Assembly: GCA_965207805.1 (NCBI GenBank)
Contig: OZ242312.1
Span: 1,550,001 to 1,614,000 of the forward strand
Reading direction: 5' to 3'
DNA: 64,000 nucleotides
From: Palauibacter sp965207805
GTDB lineage: Bacteria > Gemmatimonadota > Gemmatimonadetes > Palauibacterales > Palauibacteraceae
This document shows, piece by piece, positions 17,850-26,107 of the stretch (positions are counted from its first letter, which is position 1; each line of letters opens with the position of its first letter). The notes beneath the pieces were generated by a model, which worked only from the letters and a program-made list of their open reading frames with translations, did not search any database and was not told the DNA's origin. Both the position numbers and the translations under genes were made by a program.

Positions 17850-18131
17850 GTGAACTTCGGAAGCAGACGCCATCGTTCCCCGATACGCCTGGTCCTCATC
17901 ATCGCGGGGGGATTCGTGCTCGGGGGGCTGCTCACCGAACTCGCGACGGTTACGTTGCCCCCGTCAGCGGCGCGTCAGTTTTTTGTTACAACGGTCGCGG
18001 CTTCACTGCAGCCGCTTGCATTCGATCTCAAGGTGCTCGCATTCACGCTGGGGCCGATCGTCCTGCGCCTGAACGTGTTGAGCGTCGTCGGGGTCGTGCT
18101 CGTCGCCTGGTTCGCCCGGTCGCTTCTCTGA
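17850..18131 (+). CDS. DUF4321 small membrane protein
   Basis: 93 aa protein with two hydrophobic segments, about 12-31 (IRLVLIIAGGFVLGGLLTEL) and 65-90 (TLGPIVLRLNVLSVVGVVLVAW), separated by a loop with FFVTTVAASLQPLAFDLKV. The pattern (GG-rich first helix, DLKVL then a TLG...LRLN second helix) matches the DUF4321 family as I know it. Function unknown. The GTG start is three bases after the prenyl-synthase stop, and tatA follows 40 bp downstream, so it is almost certainly in the same transcript. Confidence 0.75.
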   Translation: MNFGSRRHRSPIRLVLIIAGGFVLGGLLTELATVTLPPSAARQFFVTTVAASLQPLAFDLKVLAFTLGPIVLRLNVLSVVGVVLVAWFARSLL

Positions 18132-18171
18132 CCGGGGGGACCGGAGATGAGCCACAACCAAGGAGTCTGAG

Positions 18172-18414
18172 ATGTTCGGTCTGAGCCCATGGGAGTTGCT
18201 GCTCGTATTCCTCGCTATCCTGCTCCTCTTCGGCGCGAAGCGGCTTCCCGAGATCGGGAGTTCTCTAGGCCGGGGGATCCGTGAGTTCAAGGGCTCGATC
18301 AAGGAGGTCGAGGGTGATGTGCGGGCCGAGATCACGGGGGACACCGCGCCTCCATCGACCGCCTCCGCCACCCAGGAGACCGCGCAGGCCCGCCCGGCGA
18401 ATACGGAAAGCTAG
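18172..18414 (+). CDS. tatA: twin-arginine translocase subunit TatA/TatE
   Basis: Small pore-forming subunit of the Tat exporter, 80 aa. N-terminal membrane helix FGLSPWELLLVFLAILLLFG, hinge FGAKRLPEIG, amphipathic helix GSSLGRGIREFKGSIKEVE, then a polar alanine/threonine tail. ATG 18172 has AAGGAG at 18158-18163. It functions with TatC at 12.9 kb; no tatB-like gene is visible, so TatA may serve both roles. It is the last gene of the first + strand run. Confidence 0.95.
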   Translation: MFGLSPWELLLVFLAILLLFGAKRLPEIGSSLGRGIREFKGSIKEVEGDVRAEITGDTAPPSTASATQETAQARPANTES

Positions 18415-18456
18415 GCGATAACCGGGGACCCGGCGGATCGGGGCCCCGCGGTTCCG

Positions 18457-18476
18457 CGCCGGGTAGCGGCCCGGCG
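18457..18476. terminator. possible bidirectional hairpin between convergent genes
   Basis: A perfect 7 bp inverted repeat, CGCCGGG then TAGCGG loop then CCCGGCG, lies in the 81 bp gap between the convergent tatA and the PpiD-like gene. There is no T-tract on either side, so it is not a canonical intrinsic terminator. The placement is the main support. Confidence 0.35.
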
Positions 18477-18495
18477 GGTCGTCAGCGCCTCGGGA

Positions 18496-20337
18496 TCAGA
18501 AGCCCGGGATCATCGGCTGGGCCTCCTGCTGCAGGAGGAGCCTCGCGCGGTGATCCTCGACCGTGGTGTCTTCGCGAAGCGCAGCCAGCCATTTCTGCAC
18601 GTACTGCTGGGAACGCTCGAAGCTCAATTGCCCCAGCACGGCATCCCTGACCTCCTCGAACCCGTCCCGCGTGGCCTCTTCACGCTCCAGAACCTCCACG
18701 ACGACCACCGCGTCACCGGCGTCGAGCACGCCGCTGAACTCGCCGACGTCGGCTCCGAATCCGAAGCCGACCGCCTCCGTGCCCTGACCCAGTCCCGGGA
18801 CGAAATCGCCTCGGCGGAATAGCTCGGTCTCCTCGACCGACCATCCGGGTTCCTCCGCCGCTTCGTCGAGAGAACTCCCGGCCGCGACCGCGTCGAGCAG
18901 ACCGCCGGCCAGTTCCGCGGCCCGTTCCTTCTTCTTCTCCACGAGCAGTTCCGCGCGAATCCCGATTCCGGCTTCCTCTAGCGGAATCGTGCTCTCGTCC
19001 CGTCGTCCGAGAAGCTCGATCAGATGGAACCCCGACGGGTTCTCGAATGAATCGGACAGGTCCCCGATCTCGCTCTCGGGGCCGAGGGCCCACTCCCGCG
19101 CCACCCCCAGCTGGCCCGCGCCCGGAATGAAATCCACGCCGTCCAGGAGTTGCACGTCGGTGCGGATCGTCACTCCCAGGGAGTCGCCGGCGGTCGTGAG
19201 GTCCGTGCGCAGCGCAAGATCCTCCAGGTCGTCGAGGAGCGTGAAGACCGAATCCTCGGTGGCGCCGGAAATCTCGAACGGAACGTAGATCTGGCGCAGC
19301 GCCAGAGAGTCGGCCGTCCGCTCGTCGACCTGAAGGACGTGCAGCCCGAACGGCGTCTCGACCGGATCCGTGACCCGCCCAAGCGGGGCGTCCGCGGCTG
19401 CCTCGACGAGTCGCGGGTCGAAGGCGCCTGTCGGACGTTTGCCCATGAAACCACCCTCGACGCCGGAGATGGAGTCCGCGGACTCGGCCATCGCCACCTC
19501 GGCGAAATCCTCGCCTCCCCGCACGCGGTCCGCGAGGGCGGCGGCCCGTTCGCGGGCGGCGAGCGAGTCGGCGACGGAAGGTCGGAGCGAGATGCTGACC
19601 ATGTTCACGCGGGCGCTGGCGGGCCGGATGAGCTCATCCACGCGTTCGTCATAGACCCGCCGGATCTCGTCCTCCGAAACGGAGACCTGCGAGTCGGCCA
19701 CGGTTTGGGCAGGGTCGATCCGCACGAAGCGGACGCGGGCCTGCTCGTTCGTGTCCCGATAGAACCGCCACGCTTCTTCCTCGGACACGTAAATCCCGCT
19801 CTGGACGAGCGTCTGCAGCTTCGCGCGCGGAAGGATGGAGCGGTAGTAGCCCTCGATCTGCAGCAGTTGCGTCTCATCCGTCGCCGGGTCCGTGAAGAAC
19901 CGGCGGTACTTGTCGATGTCGAACCGCCCATCCGTCTGGAACCCGGGGTAGCTCAACATCTCCTGCGGTGGCTGCGTGAGAAATGCCTGCCGAACCTCCG
20001 CATCGGTCACGCTGACCCCGAGCCGGTCCAGCTCCGCCTGGATCAGCGTCGCGCTGATCAGGCTCTCCCAGGCCCGTTCGGTCACGACGCGAACATCCTC
20101 GTCCGTCATGCCGCGATCGGCCGCGCGGCTCACCGCGAGCTGATTCTGGAGGAAGATATTCCACTCGTTGTAGCGGATGTCCTGTCCTCCGACCTGCCCC
20201 ACGACGGGGTTGATCTGCCCGCCGAGGTTCCCTCCCTGCATCGCGTTGATCCCGTCGAACACCAGCCAGCCCACGAAGGCCGCGGCCATGATGCCCATCA
20301 CGAGGCTCGCGCTGCCGCGCATCTTCCGCATGAACAT
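18496..20337 (-). CDS. ppiD: PpiD/SurA-like membrane-anchored peptidyl-prolyl isomerase
   Basis: Periplasmic folding chaperone held by an N-terminal anchor (about 8-30, GSASLVMGIMAAAFVGWLVF). It has a SurA_N-type helical domain (about 45-240, VGQVGGQDIRYNEWNIFLQN), a parvulin (PpiC) domain (about 245-365; GGEDFAEVAMAESADS, GGFMGKRPTGAFDP, DPVETPFGLHVLQV), and a C-terminal helical region with a second degenerate parvulin-like stretch (about 480-600). 613 aa, similar to E. coli PpiD (about 620). The start ATG 20337 is chosen over 20331 and 20322 because AAGGTGG lies about 12 bases upstream. The frame continues open upstream to 21183, but that part is antisense to the TPR gene and has no signal or family features. 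Confidence 0.88.
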   Translation of the reverse strand: MFMRKMRGSASLVMGIMAAAFVGWLVFDGINAMQGGNLGGQINPVVGQVGGQDIRYNEWNIFLQNQLAVSRAADRGMTDEDVRVVTERAWESLISATLIQAELDRLGVSVTDAEVRQAFLTQPPQEMLSYPGFQTDGRFDIDKYRRFFTDPATDETQLLQIEGYYRSILPRAKLQTLVQSGIYVSEEEAWRFYRDTNEQARVRFVRIDPAQTVADSQVSVSEDEIRRVYDERVDELIRPASARVNMVSISLRPSVADSLAARERAAALADRVRGGEDFAEVAMAESADSISGVEGGFMGKRPTGAFDPRLVEAAADAPLGRVTDPVETPFGLHVLQVDERTADSLALRQIYVPFEISGATEDSVFTLLDDLEDLALRTDLTTAGDSLGVTIRTDVQLLDGVDFIPGAGQLGVAREWALGPESEIGDLSDSFENPSGFHLIELLGRRDESTIPLEEAGIGIRAELLVEKKKERAAELAGGLLDAVAAGSSLDEAAEEPGWSVEETELFRRGDFVPGLGQGTEAVGFGFGADVGEFSGVLDAGDAVVVVEVLEREEATRDGFEEVRDAVLGQLSFERSQQYVQKWLAALREDTTVEDHRARLLLQQEAQPMIPGF

Positions 20338-20447
20338 GAGACGCCGAACCCACCTTGTCGTCTTGAATCGAGTCGCCCGAACGCGGCCGCGCCGGGGCCG
20401 GAAACGCGAGCGGTTGCCCTCGACCGCCGGTCCCGTGATTGGCCGAA

Positions 20448-20476
20448 AACGTACGCCGGCCCGGCGTTCCGGGCAA
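20448..20476 (-). promoter_or_regulatory. possible promoter for the PpiD-like gene
   Basis: On the minus strand, TTGCCC (20476-20471) and TACGTT (20453-20448) are separated by 17 bp, about 110 bp upstream of the PpiD-like start. The match is moderate; it faces away from the stronger promoter at 20515-20544. Confidence 0.35.
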
Positions 20477-20514
20477 CGAAAGGCGCGCGCCCGGTCGCTT
20501 TCCCGCGGCCTTCG

Positions 20515-20544
20515 TTGACAACCAAAAAAAACCGTCGGTATGTT
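20515..20544 (+). promoter_or_regulatory. sigma70-type promoter for the TPR-aroQ-...-men run
   Basis: Perfect -35 TTGACA (20515-20520) and -10 TATGTT (20539-20544) with an 18 bp spacer containing an A7 tract (20524-20530), unusual in this GC-rich sequence. It lies 55 bp upstream of the proposed GTG start of the TPR gene. It is the only clear promoter seen before 44 kb on this strand, so it may drive much of the 20-gene run. Confidence 0.7.
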
Positions 20545-20598
20545 GCCGGGAACTGGGTCGGAAGGCCCGAACCTGCCGCTTTTCTCCCTGCGAAGCCT

Positions 20599-21369
20599 GT
20601 GGCCGCCGACGACCAGACCGTGGAGATCGAACAACTCCTGCGCCGCGGCGAATCGGAGCCGCGAACCCACACGTTCGCGCGCCTCGCCGATCTCTACCGG
20701 CAAGCGGGGGAGCGCGAACGCGCCCTGAGTGTGATCCGAGGTGGCTTGAGGCAACACCCGTACTATCTGGACGCGCGCCTGCTCCACGCCCGCGTGCTGC
20801 TCGAACTCGGCAGCGACGAGGCCGCGCGGATCGAATTCGAGCACATCCTGACGCTCGATCCGGAGAACCCTCTCGCCTGTATGGCGCTGGGCGTCGAGCG
20901 CGTCGAAACGACAGCCGGCGGTTCGGGCGATGCCGCTTCGGCGGACGACTGGCTGGAGACGCTCGACGAAGTGTGGCGGGACGATGAAGCCGACGCACGG
21001 ACCGCTTCGCGGGGCGGCGAGACGGGCGCCGCACCCGTTCCCGCGAAAGGCATCGAAACCTCGACACTGGCCGGGCTGTACGCGAGCCAGGGCCTCTTCG
21101 ATCGCGCCATCGCCGTGTACGAGCAGATGCTCTCGAACCACCCGGACAACGCCGATCTCATCGCCGCGCTCGCCGATATGCATCGCCGTGCGGAAGAGGC
21201 GAAGGAACAGTCATCCCGTCGCCCTGGGGCTACGTCGACCGGAACGCCTCGGGAGGTCCTGTCCGCGCCGGACGGGGCGGAGGCGGCGGACCCGGCCTCC
21301 GTCCCCGAGTCGATCGGCGAGCAGCTTCGCCGAATCCTCGACGGCGAAGCTCCCGCGGGATCGGACTGA
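20599..21369 (+). CDS. tetratricopeptide-repeat protein
   Basis: Cytoplasmic TPR protein, about 256 aa, with no signal peptide. TPR-like helical pairs are seen at about 20-100 (RTHTFARLADLYRQAGERER, HPYYLDARLLHARVLLELGS, AARIEFEHILTLDPENPLA) and 155-190 (TSTLAGLYASQGLFDRAIAV, YEQMLSNHPDNADLIAAL). The middle and end are acidic and low-complexity. The GTG 20599 start is chosen because it lies about 48 bases after the expected transcription start and precedes the first repeat; GTG 20620 is an alternative. No clear ribosome-binding site is visible. The function is not recognisable. It heads the aroQ operon, 4 bp before aroQ. Confidence 0.75.
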   Translation: MAADDQTVEIEQLLRRGESEPRTHTFARLADLYRQAGERERALSVIRGGLRQHPYYLDARLLHARVLLELGSDEAARIEFEHILTLDPENPLACMALGVERVETTAGGSGDAASADDWLETLDEVWRDDEADARTASRGGETGAAPVPAKGIETSTLAGLYASQGLFDRAIAVYEQMLSNHPDNADLIAALADMHRRAEEAKEQSSRRPGATSTGTPREVLSAPDGAEAADPASVPESIGEQLRRILDGEAPAGSD

Positions 21370-21373
21370 GCGG

Positions 21374-21841
21374 GTGCGCGAGCCCATCCGCATCGGCGTG
21401 CTGAACGGACCGAACCTCAATCTCCTGGGGCGCCGCGAACCCCACCATTACGGAACGCAGACACTGGCCGAGATCGAGTCGCTCCTGCGCGCGCGCGCGG
21501 GCGCGAGCGGCGTCTCGCTCATGTTCTTCCAGTCCAACGACGAAGGCGAGATCGTGGACTGGGTGCAGGCGAACAGCGGCAGGGTGGATGCGTGGCTCGT
21601 CAACGCCGCCGCCCTGACCCACACGAGCGTGGCGCTCCGCGACGCCCTCGCCGGCTCCGGCCGTCCCTTCGTCGAGGTCCACCTCTCCAACGTGTTTGCC
21701 CGCGAGCCGTTCCGGCACACGTCGCTTCTCTCCGACCTCGCGATCGGCGTCATCACCGGATTTCGGGCCTACAGCTACCTGTTCGGTCTCGAGGCGCTCA
21801 TCCAGCATCTCCGCGGGAGCGCCGAGGCGGAAGCGGAGTGA
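21374..21841 (+). CDS. aroQ: type II 3-dehydroquinate dehydratase
   Basis: Third step of the shikimate pathway: 3-dehydroquinate to 3-dehydroshikimate, dodecameric type II enzyme. GTG 21374 start, 155 aa. NGPNLNLLGRREPHHYG (catalytic Tyr26), QSNDEGEIVDWV, THTSVALRDAL, VEVHLSNVFAREPFRHTSL (catalytic His) and the lid arginines are present. One oddity: the usual NPGA substrate loop reads NAAA here (VNAAALTHTS), though the leading Asn is kept. It overlaps the following peptidase gene by GTGA. Confidence 0.95.
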   Translation: MREPIRIGVLNGPNLNLLGRREPHHYGTQTLAEIESLLRARAGASGVSLMFFQSNDEGEIVDWVQANSGRVDAWLVNAAALTHTSVALRDALAGSGRPFVEVHLSNVFAREPFRHTSLLSDLAIGVITGFRAYSYLFGLEALIQHLRGSAEAEAE

Positions 21842-22923
21842 CGTCGCCGGGAGCCCGGCGCCTTCGGCTCGAAGCGACGACGAAGGCCGCCGGGCACCGA
21901 TCGGTCCTCGTGACCGCCCGATCCAGCGTCCGCTACCTGAGCGGGTTCACGGGCTCCGCCGGGGCTCTGTGGATCCCCCTCGAGGGTCCGCCCGTGCTCG
22001 TCACGGACTTTCGTTACGAGGAGCAGGTGGACATCGAGGTGGCGGATTCGATCCGCACCCATATAAGCAGCGAGGGGTGGATCCGTGGCATCGCCGAGCT
22101 GGCGGCGGACGCCGGAGGCCCCATCGCGTTCGAGGCCGAGGGCCTCACGGTCGCCGACTACGAGTCTCTCCGCGGCATGCTCCCCGATATCGCCTTCGTC
22201 CCGCTCCGCGACCTCATCCGGACGCTGCGACAGGTGAAGACCCGCGACGAAGTGGACGCCATCGAAAGAGCGGTCGCGGTGGCCGAGAGTGCGTTCAACC
22301 GGTTGCTGTCGACCATGGACTGGTCCGCCGGTCCGAGCGAACGCGAGATCGCCACCGCGCTCGAGATGGAACTCCGCAGCGGGGGCTCCGATCCGCTTCC
22401 GTTCGACCCCATCGTCGCGACGGGAGAACGCTCCGCGCTTCCCCACGCGACACCCACGGACCGGCGCGTCGAGCCCGGCGATCTCCTCCTCATCGACTTC
22501 GGGGCGCGCGTGGACGGCTACTGTAGCGATCTCACGCGCACGTTCGTGCGGGGGACGCCCGAGCCCTGGCAGGTGACCCTTCACGAGCAGGTGCTCGAAG
22601 CTCAGACGAAGGCGCGCGAGGTGATCGGCAACGGGGTCGCGGGCCGGGACGTGGACCGGGCCGTGCGAGAGACGTTCGCGCTCCACGACATGGACGGCTT
22701 CTTCGGCCACAGCACCGGGCACGGGATCGGACTCGACGTGCACGAGGGCCCCAGCCTCTCGTTCCGCTCCGAAGATGTCCTGGAGGCGGGAAACGTGGTG
22801 ACAGTCGAACCGGGCTTGTATCTTCCCGGGCGCGGCGGCGTGCGCATCGAAGACGATGTGCGGATCGGGGAGGCCGGTGCCCGCACGCTGACCCGCCTTC
22901 CACGCGCCCTCGTCCGGCTCTAG
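21838..22923 (+). CDS. Xaa-Pro aminopeptidase, M24 family
   Basis: Metallopeptidase of the pita-bread fold that releases N-terminal residues preceding proline. GTG 21838 (GTGA overlap with aroQ) gives 361 aa. N-terminal creatinase domain about 1-130 (VRYLSGFTGSAGALW); catalytic domain from about 140. The five metal ligands are visible: two Asp in DFGARVDGYCSDLTRTF, His in GHSTGHGIGLDVHEG, Glu in VEPGLYLPG, and Glu in GVRIEDDVRI. The aroQ-pepQ-efp-accB-accC order is widely conserved in bacteria. Confidence 0.93.
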   Translation: MTSPGARRLRLEATTKAAGHRSVLVTARSSVRYLSGFTGSAGALWIPLEGPPVLVTDFRYEEQVDIEVADSIRTHISSEGWIRGIAELAADAGGPIAFEAEGLTVADYESLRGMLPDIAFVPLRDLIRTLRQVKTRDEVDAIERAVAVAESAFNRLLSTMDWSAGPSEREIATALEMELRSGGSDPLPFDPIVATGERSALPHATPTDRRVEPGDLLLIDFGARVDGYCSDLTRTFVRGTPEPWQVTLHEQVLEAQTKAREVIGNGVAGRDVDRAVRETFALHDMDGFFGHSTGHGIGLDVHEGPSLSFRSEDVLEAGNVVTVEPGLYLPGRGGVRIEDDVRIGEAGARTLTRLPRALVRL

Positions 22924-22935
22924 CTATCGGGTACC

Positions 22936-23499
22936 ATGGCAGATACTTCGGATTTTCGTCGAGGGATGGTGATCGAACTCAGCGGCACCCTCTACTCGAT
23001 CACCTACTTCCAGCACGTCAAGCCGGGAAAGGGCGGGGCGTTCGTCCGCACGAAGCTCAAGGACGTGATGGAGGGAGGAGTGATCGACAAGACCTTTCGC
23101 GCCGGCGAGAAGGTCAGGGAGGTACGCCTGGAGCGGAGACCCGTACAGTACACGTACACGGACGGCCACCTGTACTACTTCATGAACATGGAAACCTTCG
23201 AGCAGATTCCGATGTCGGAAGATCAGATCGGAGAGGACCAGCTCCAGTATCTGGAGGAGAACATGGAGTGTCAGAGCCTCAATCGCGACGGCGTCGTGCT
23301 CGCGGTCGAACTGCCGCAGTTCGTCGAGTTGGAGATCGTCGAGACGGACCCCGGAGTGCGGGGGGACACGGCCCAGGGCGGGACGAAGCCGGCCCGGCTG
23401 GCGGCCGGCGCCGTGATCCAGGTGCCGCTCTTCCTGGAGACCGGCGATGTCGTGCGCGTCGACAGGACGGAAAACAAGTACATCACGCGGGTGACCTGA
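22936..23499 (+). CDS. efp: translation elongation factor P
   Basis: EF-P, which rescues ribosomes stalled on polyproline. 187 aa with three OB-like domains. The loop HVKPGKGGAF places Lys32 at the position that is modified in other bacteria. Proline-rich proteins encoded here (Pal, the TolA/TonB-like protein, the sorbosone-dehydrogenase-like lipoprotein) are plausible clients. No epmA/epmB or earP modification gene is in the window. It is followed two bases later by accB. Confidence 0.96.
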   Translation: MADTSDFRRGMVIELSGTLYSITYFQHVKPGKGGAFVRTKLKDVMEGGVIDKTFRAGEKVREVRLERRPVQYTYTDGHLYYFMNMETFEQIPMSEDQIGEDQLQYLEENMECQSLNRDGVVLAVELPQFVELEIVETDPGVRGDTAQGGTKPARLAAGAVIQVPLFLETGDVVRVDRTENKYITRVT

Positions 23500-23501
23500 C
23501 C

Positions 23502-23981
23502 ATGGACTTGGACTGGCTGAAGGGACTCATCGAGTTGGTCGAGGACTCCGGCGTGGACGGCCTCGACGTCGAGCTTGTCGGTTCCGACACCGGGGACCCG
23601 ACCCGGGTCAGGATCCGGAAATCCCCGCGCATCGCGGCCGCGACGGCCGTACCCGCGGCGGCGGTCGGCAGCGTCGAGGTCGCGCAGGCCCCGGCCGCCG
23701 CGCCCGCCGCGCCGTCGGCGGAAGCCGCGCCCGCGTCGGGGCTGTTCGAAGTGCTCTCGCCCATGGTCGGCACCTTCTACCGGGCGCCGGCGGCCGGCGC
23801 CGACCCCTTCGTGTCCGTCGGGGACCGGGTGGAGGCCGGCCAGACGCTCTGCATCCTCGAAGCGATGAAGCTCATGAACGAGCTTCAGTCGGATGTCGCG
23901 GGCGTCGTGCGGGAGATCGCGGTCGAGAACGCCGAGCCCGTGGAGTACGGCGCGCTGCTCTTCCGCATCGAGCCCGACTGA
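23502..23981 (+). CDS. accB: biotin carboxyl carrier protein of acetyl-CoA carboxylase
   Basis: BCCP carries biotin between the biotin carboxylase and the carboxyltransferase in malonyl-CoA synthesis. An N-terminal helical part (about 1-40), an alanine/proline-rich linker (about 45-83), and a biotinyl domain with LSPMVGTFYRAPAAGADPFV and the EAMKLMNE biotinylation site (Lys123). 159 aa. It pairs with accC 16 bp downstream. Confidence 0.96.
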   Translation: MDLDWLKGLIELVEDSGVDGLDVELVGSDTGDPTRVRIRKSPRIAAATAVPAAAVGSVEVAQAPAAAPAAPSAEAAPASGLFEVLSPMVGTFYRAPAAGADPFVSVGDRVEAGQTLCILEAMKLMNELQSDVAGVVREIAVENAEPVEYGALLFRIEPD

Positions 23982-23997
23982 AGCCGCGGCCGGGCCC

Positions 23998-25341
<1,344 letters not shown>

Positions 25342-25354
25342 GCGGCGGTCGCCC

Positions 25355-26107
25355 GTGAGCGCGATCGATGTGCTGTGGCTTCCCGAAGAACTCGAGACCG
25401 ATCTCGCGCGCGGACGCGCGACAATCGTCGTCGACGTGATCCGGGCGACGACGAGCATCGCAACCGCCTTTGCGGCCGGAGCCGAGCGCGTAATTCCCGT
25501 GCGGACCGTCGAGGAGGCTCGGAAGGAAGCGGCGCGAGACGGAGAGGTGCTCCTGTGCGGGGAACGCCGAGGTCTTCCGCCGCGCGGCTTCGATCTCGGA
25601 AACGCGCCGGGCGAGTTCGGACGCGGGTCGGTGGCCGGTCGCGCCCTGGTGTTCACGACGACGAACGGGACGGCGGCGATCGAAGCCGCGCGCGCCGCCG
25701 GCGTCGGCTCCCTCCGCCTGGGCTGCTTCCGGAACGCCGGGGCCGTGGCCCGAACCGCCGCGGCGGATGCGGACGCCGCCGAGCGCGGAGTCGCGATTGT
25801 GTGCGCCGGGCGGCGGGGGCGCGTGAGCATGGACGACGCATGGTGCGCGGGCCATCTTGTAGAGCGGCTGGTCCAGACGGTCGCGGAGGCCGAACTGACC
25901 GATGGCGCACGGGCCGCGCAGGCCCTCTCCGCCCGACTGGGACCGCCCACGGTGACCGGTCTTGCCGGCACCGCGGCCGGCCGGGCGCTGCACGCGATCG
26001 GCCGGGCCGCGGATCTGGCGGTTTGCGCGGGGCTGGATGATCTCGAGGTCGTGCCGGTCTGGCGAGACGGCGCCCTCGTTGGCAGTTGGGGCGGGGAGGA
26101 TGCGTGA
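25355..26107 (+). CDS. comB: 2-phosphosulfolactate phosphatase family protein (ComB-like)
   Basis: Family enzyme that dephosphorylates 2-phosphosulfolactate (coenzyme M pathway in archaea; in bacteria the natural substrate is usually unproven). GTG start, 250 aa. Signatures include VVDVIRATTSIATAFAAGA, LCGERRGLPPRGFDLGNAPG, FTTTNGTAAI and CAGRRGRVSMDDAWCAG. No other coenzyme M or sulfolactate gene is nearby, so the metabolic role is open. It shares one base with the ftsK start. Confidence 0.87.
   Translation: MSAIDVLWLPEELETDLARGRATIVVDVIRATTSIATAFAAGAERVIPVRTVEEARKEAARDGEVLLCGERRGLPPRGFDLGNAPGEFGRGSVAGRALVFTTTNGTAAIEAARAAGVGSLRLGCFRNAGAVARTAAADADAAERGVAIVCAGRRGRVSMDDAWCAGHLVERLVQTVAEAELTDGARAAQALSARLGPPTVTGLAGTAAGRALHAIGRAADLAVCAGLDDLEVVPVWRDGALVGSWGGEDA

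Noticed and set aside
19150..20598. + strand frame upstream of the TPR gene
   Set aside because: This part of the frame is antisense to the PpiD-like gene and precedes the promoter at 20515-20544; only the portion after about 20599 has TPR features.
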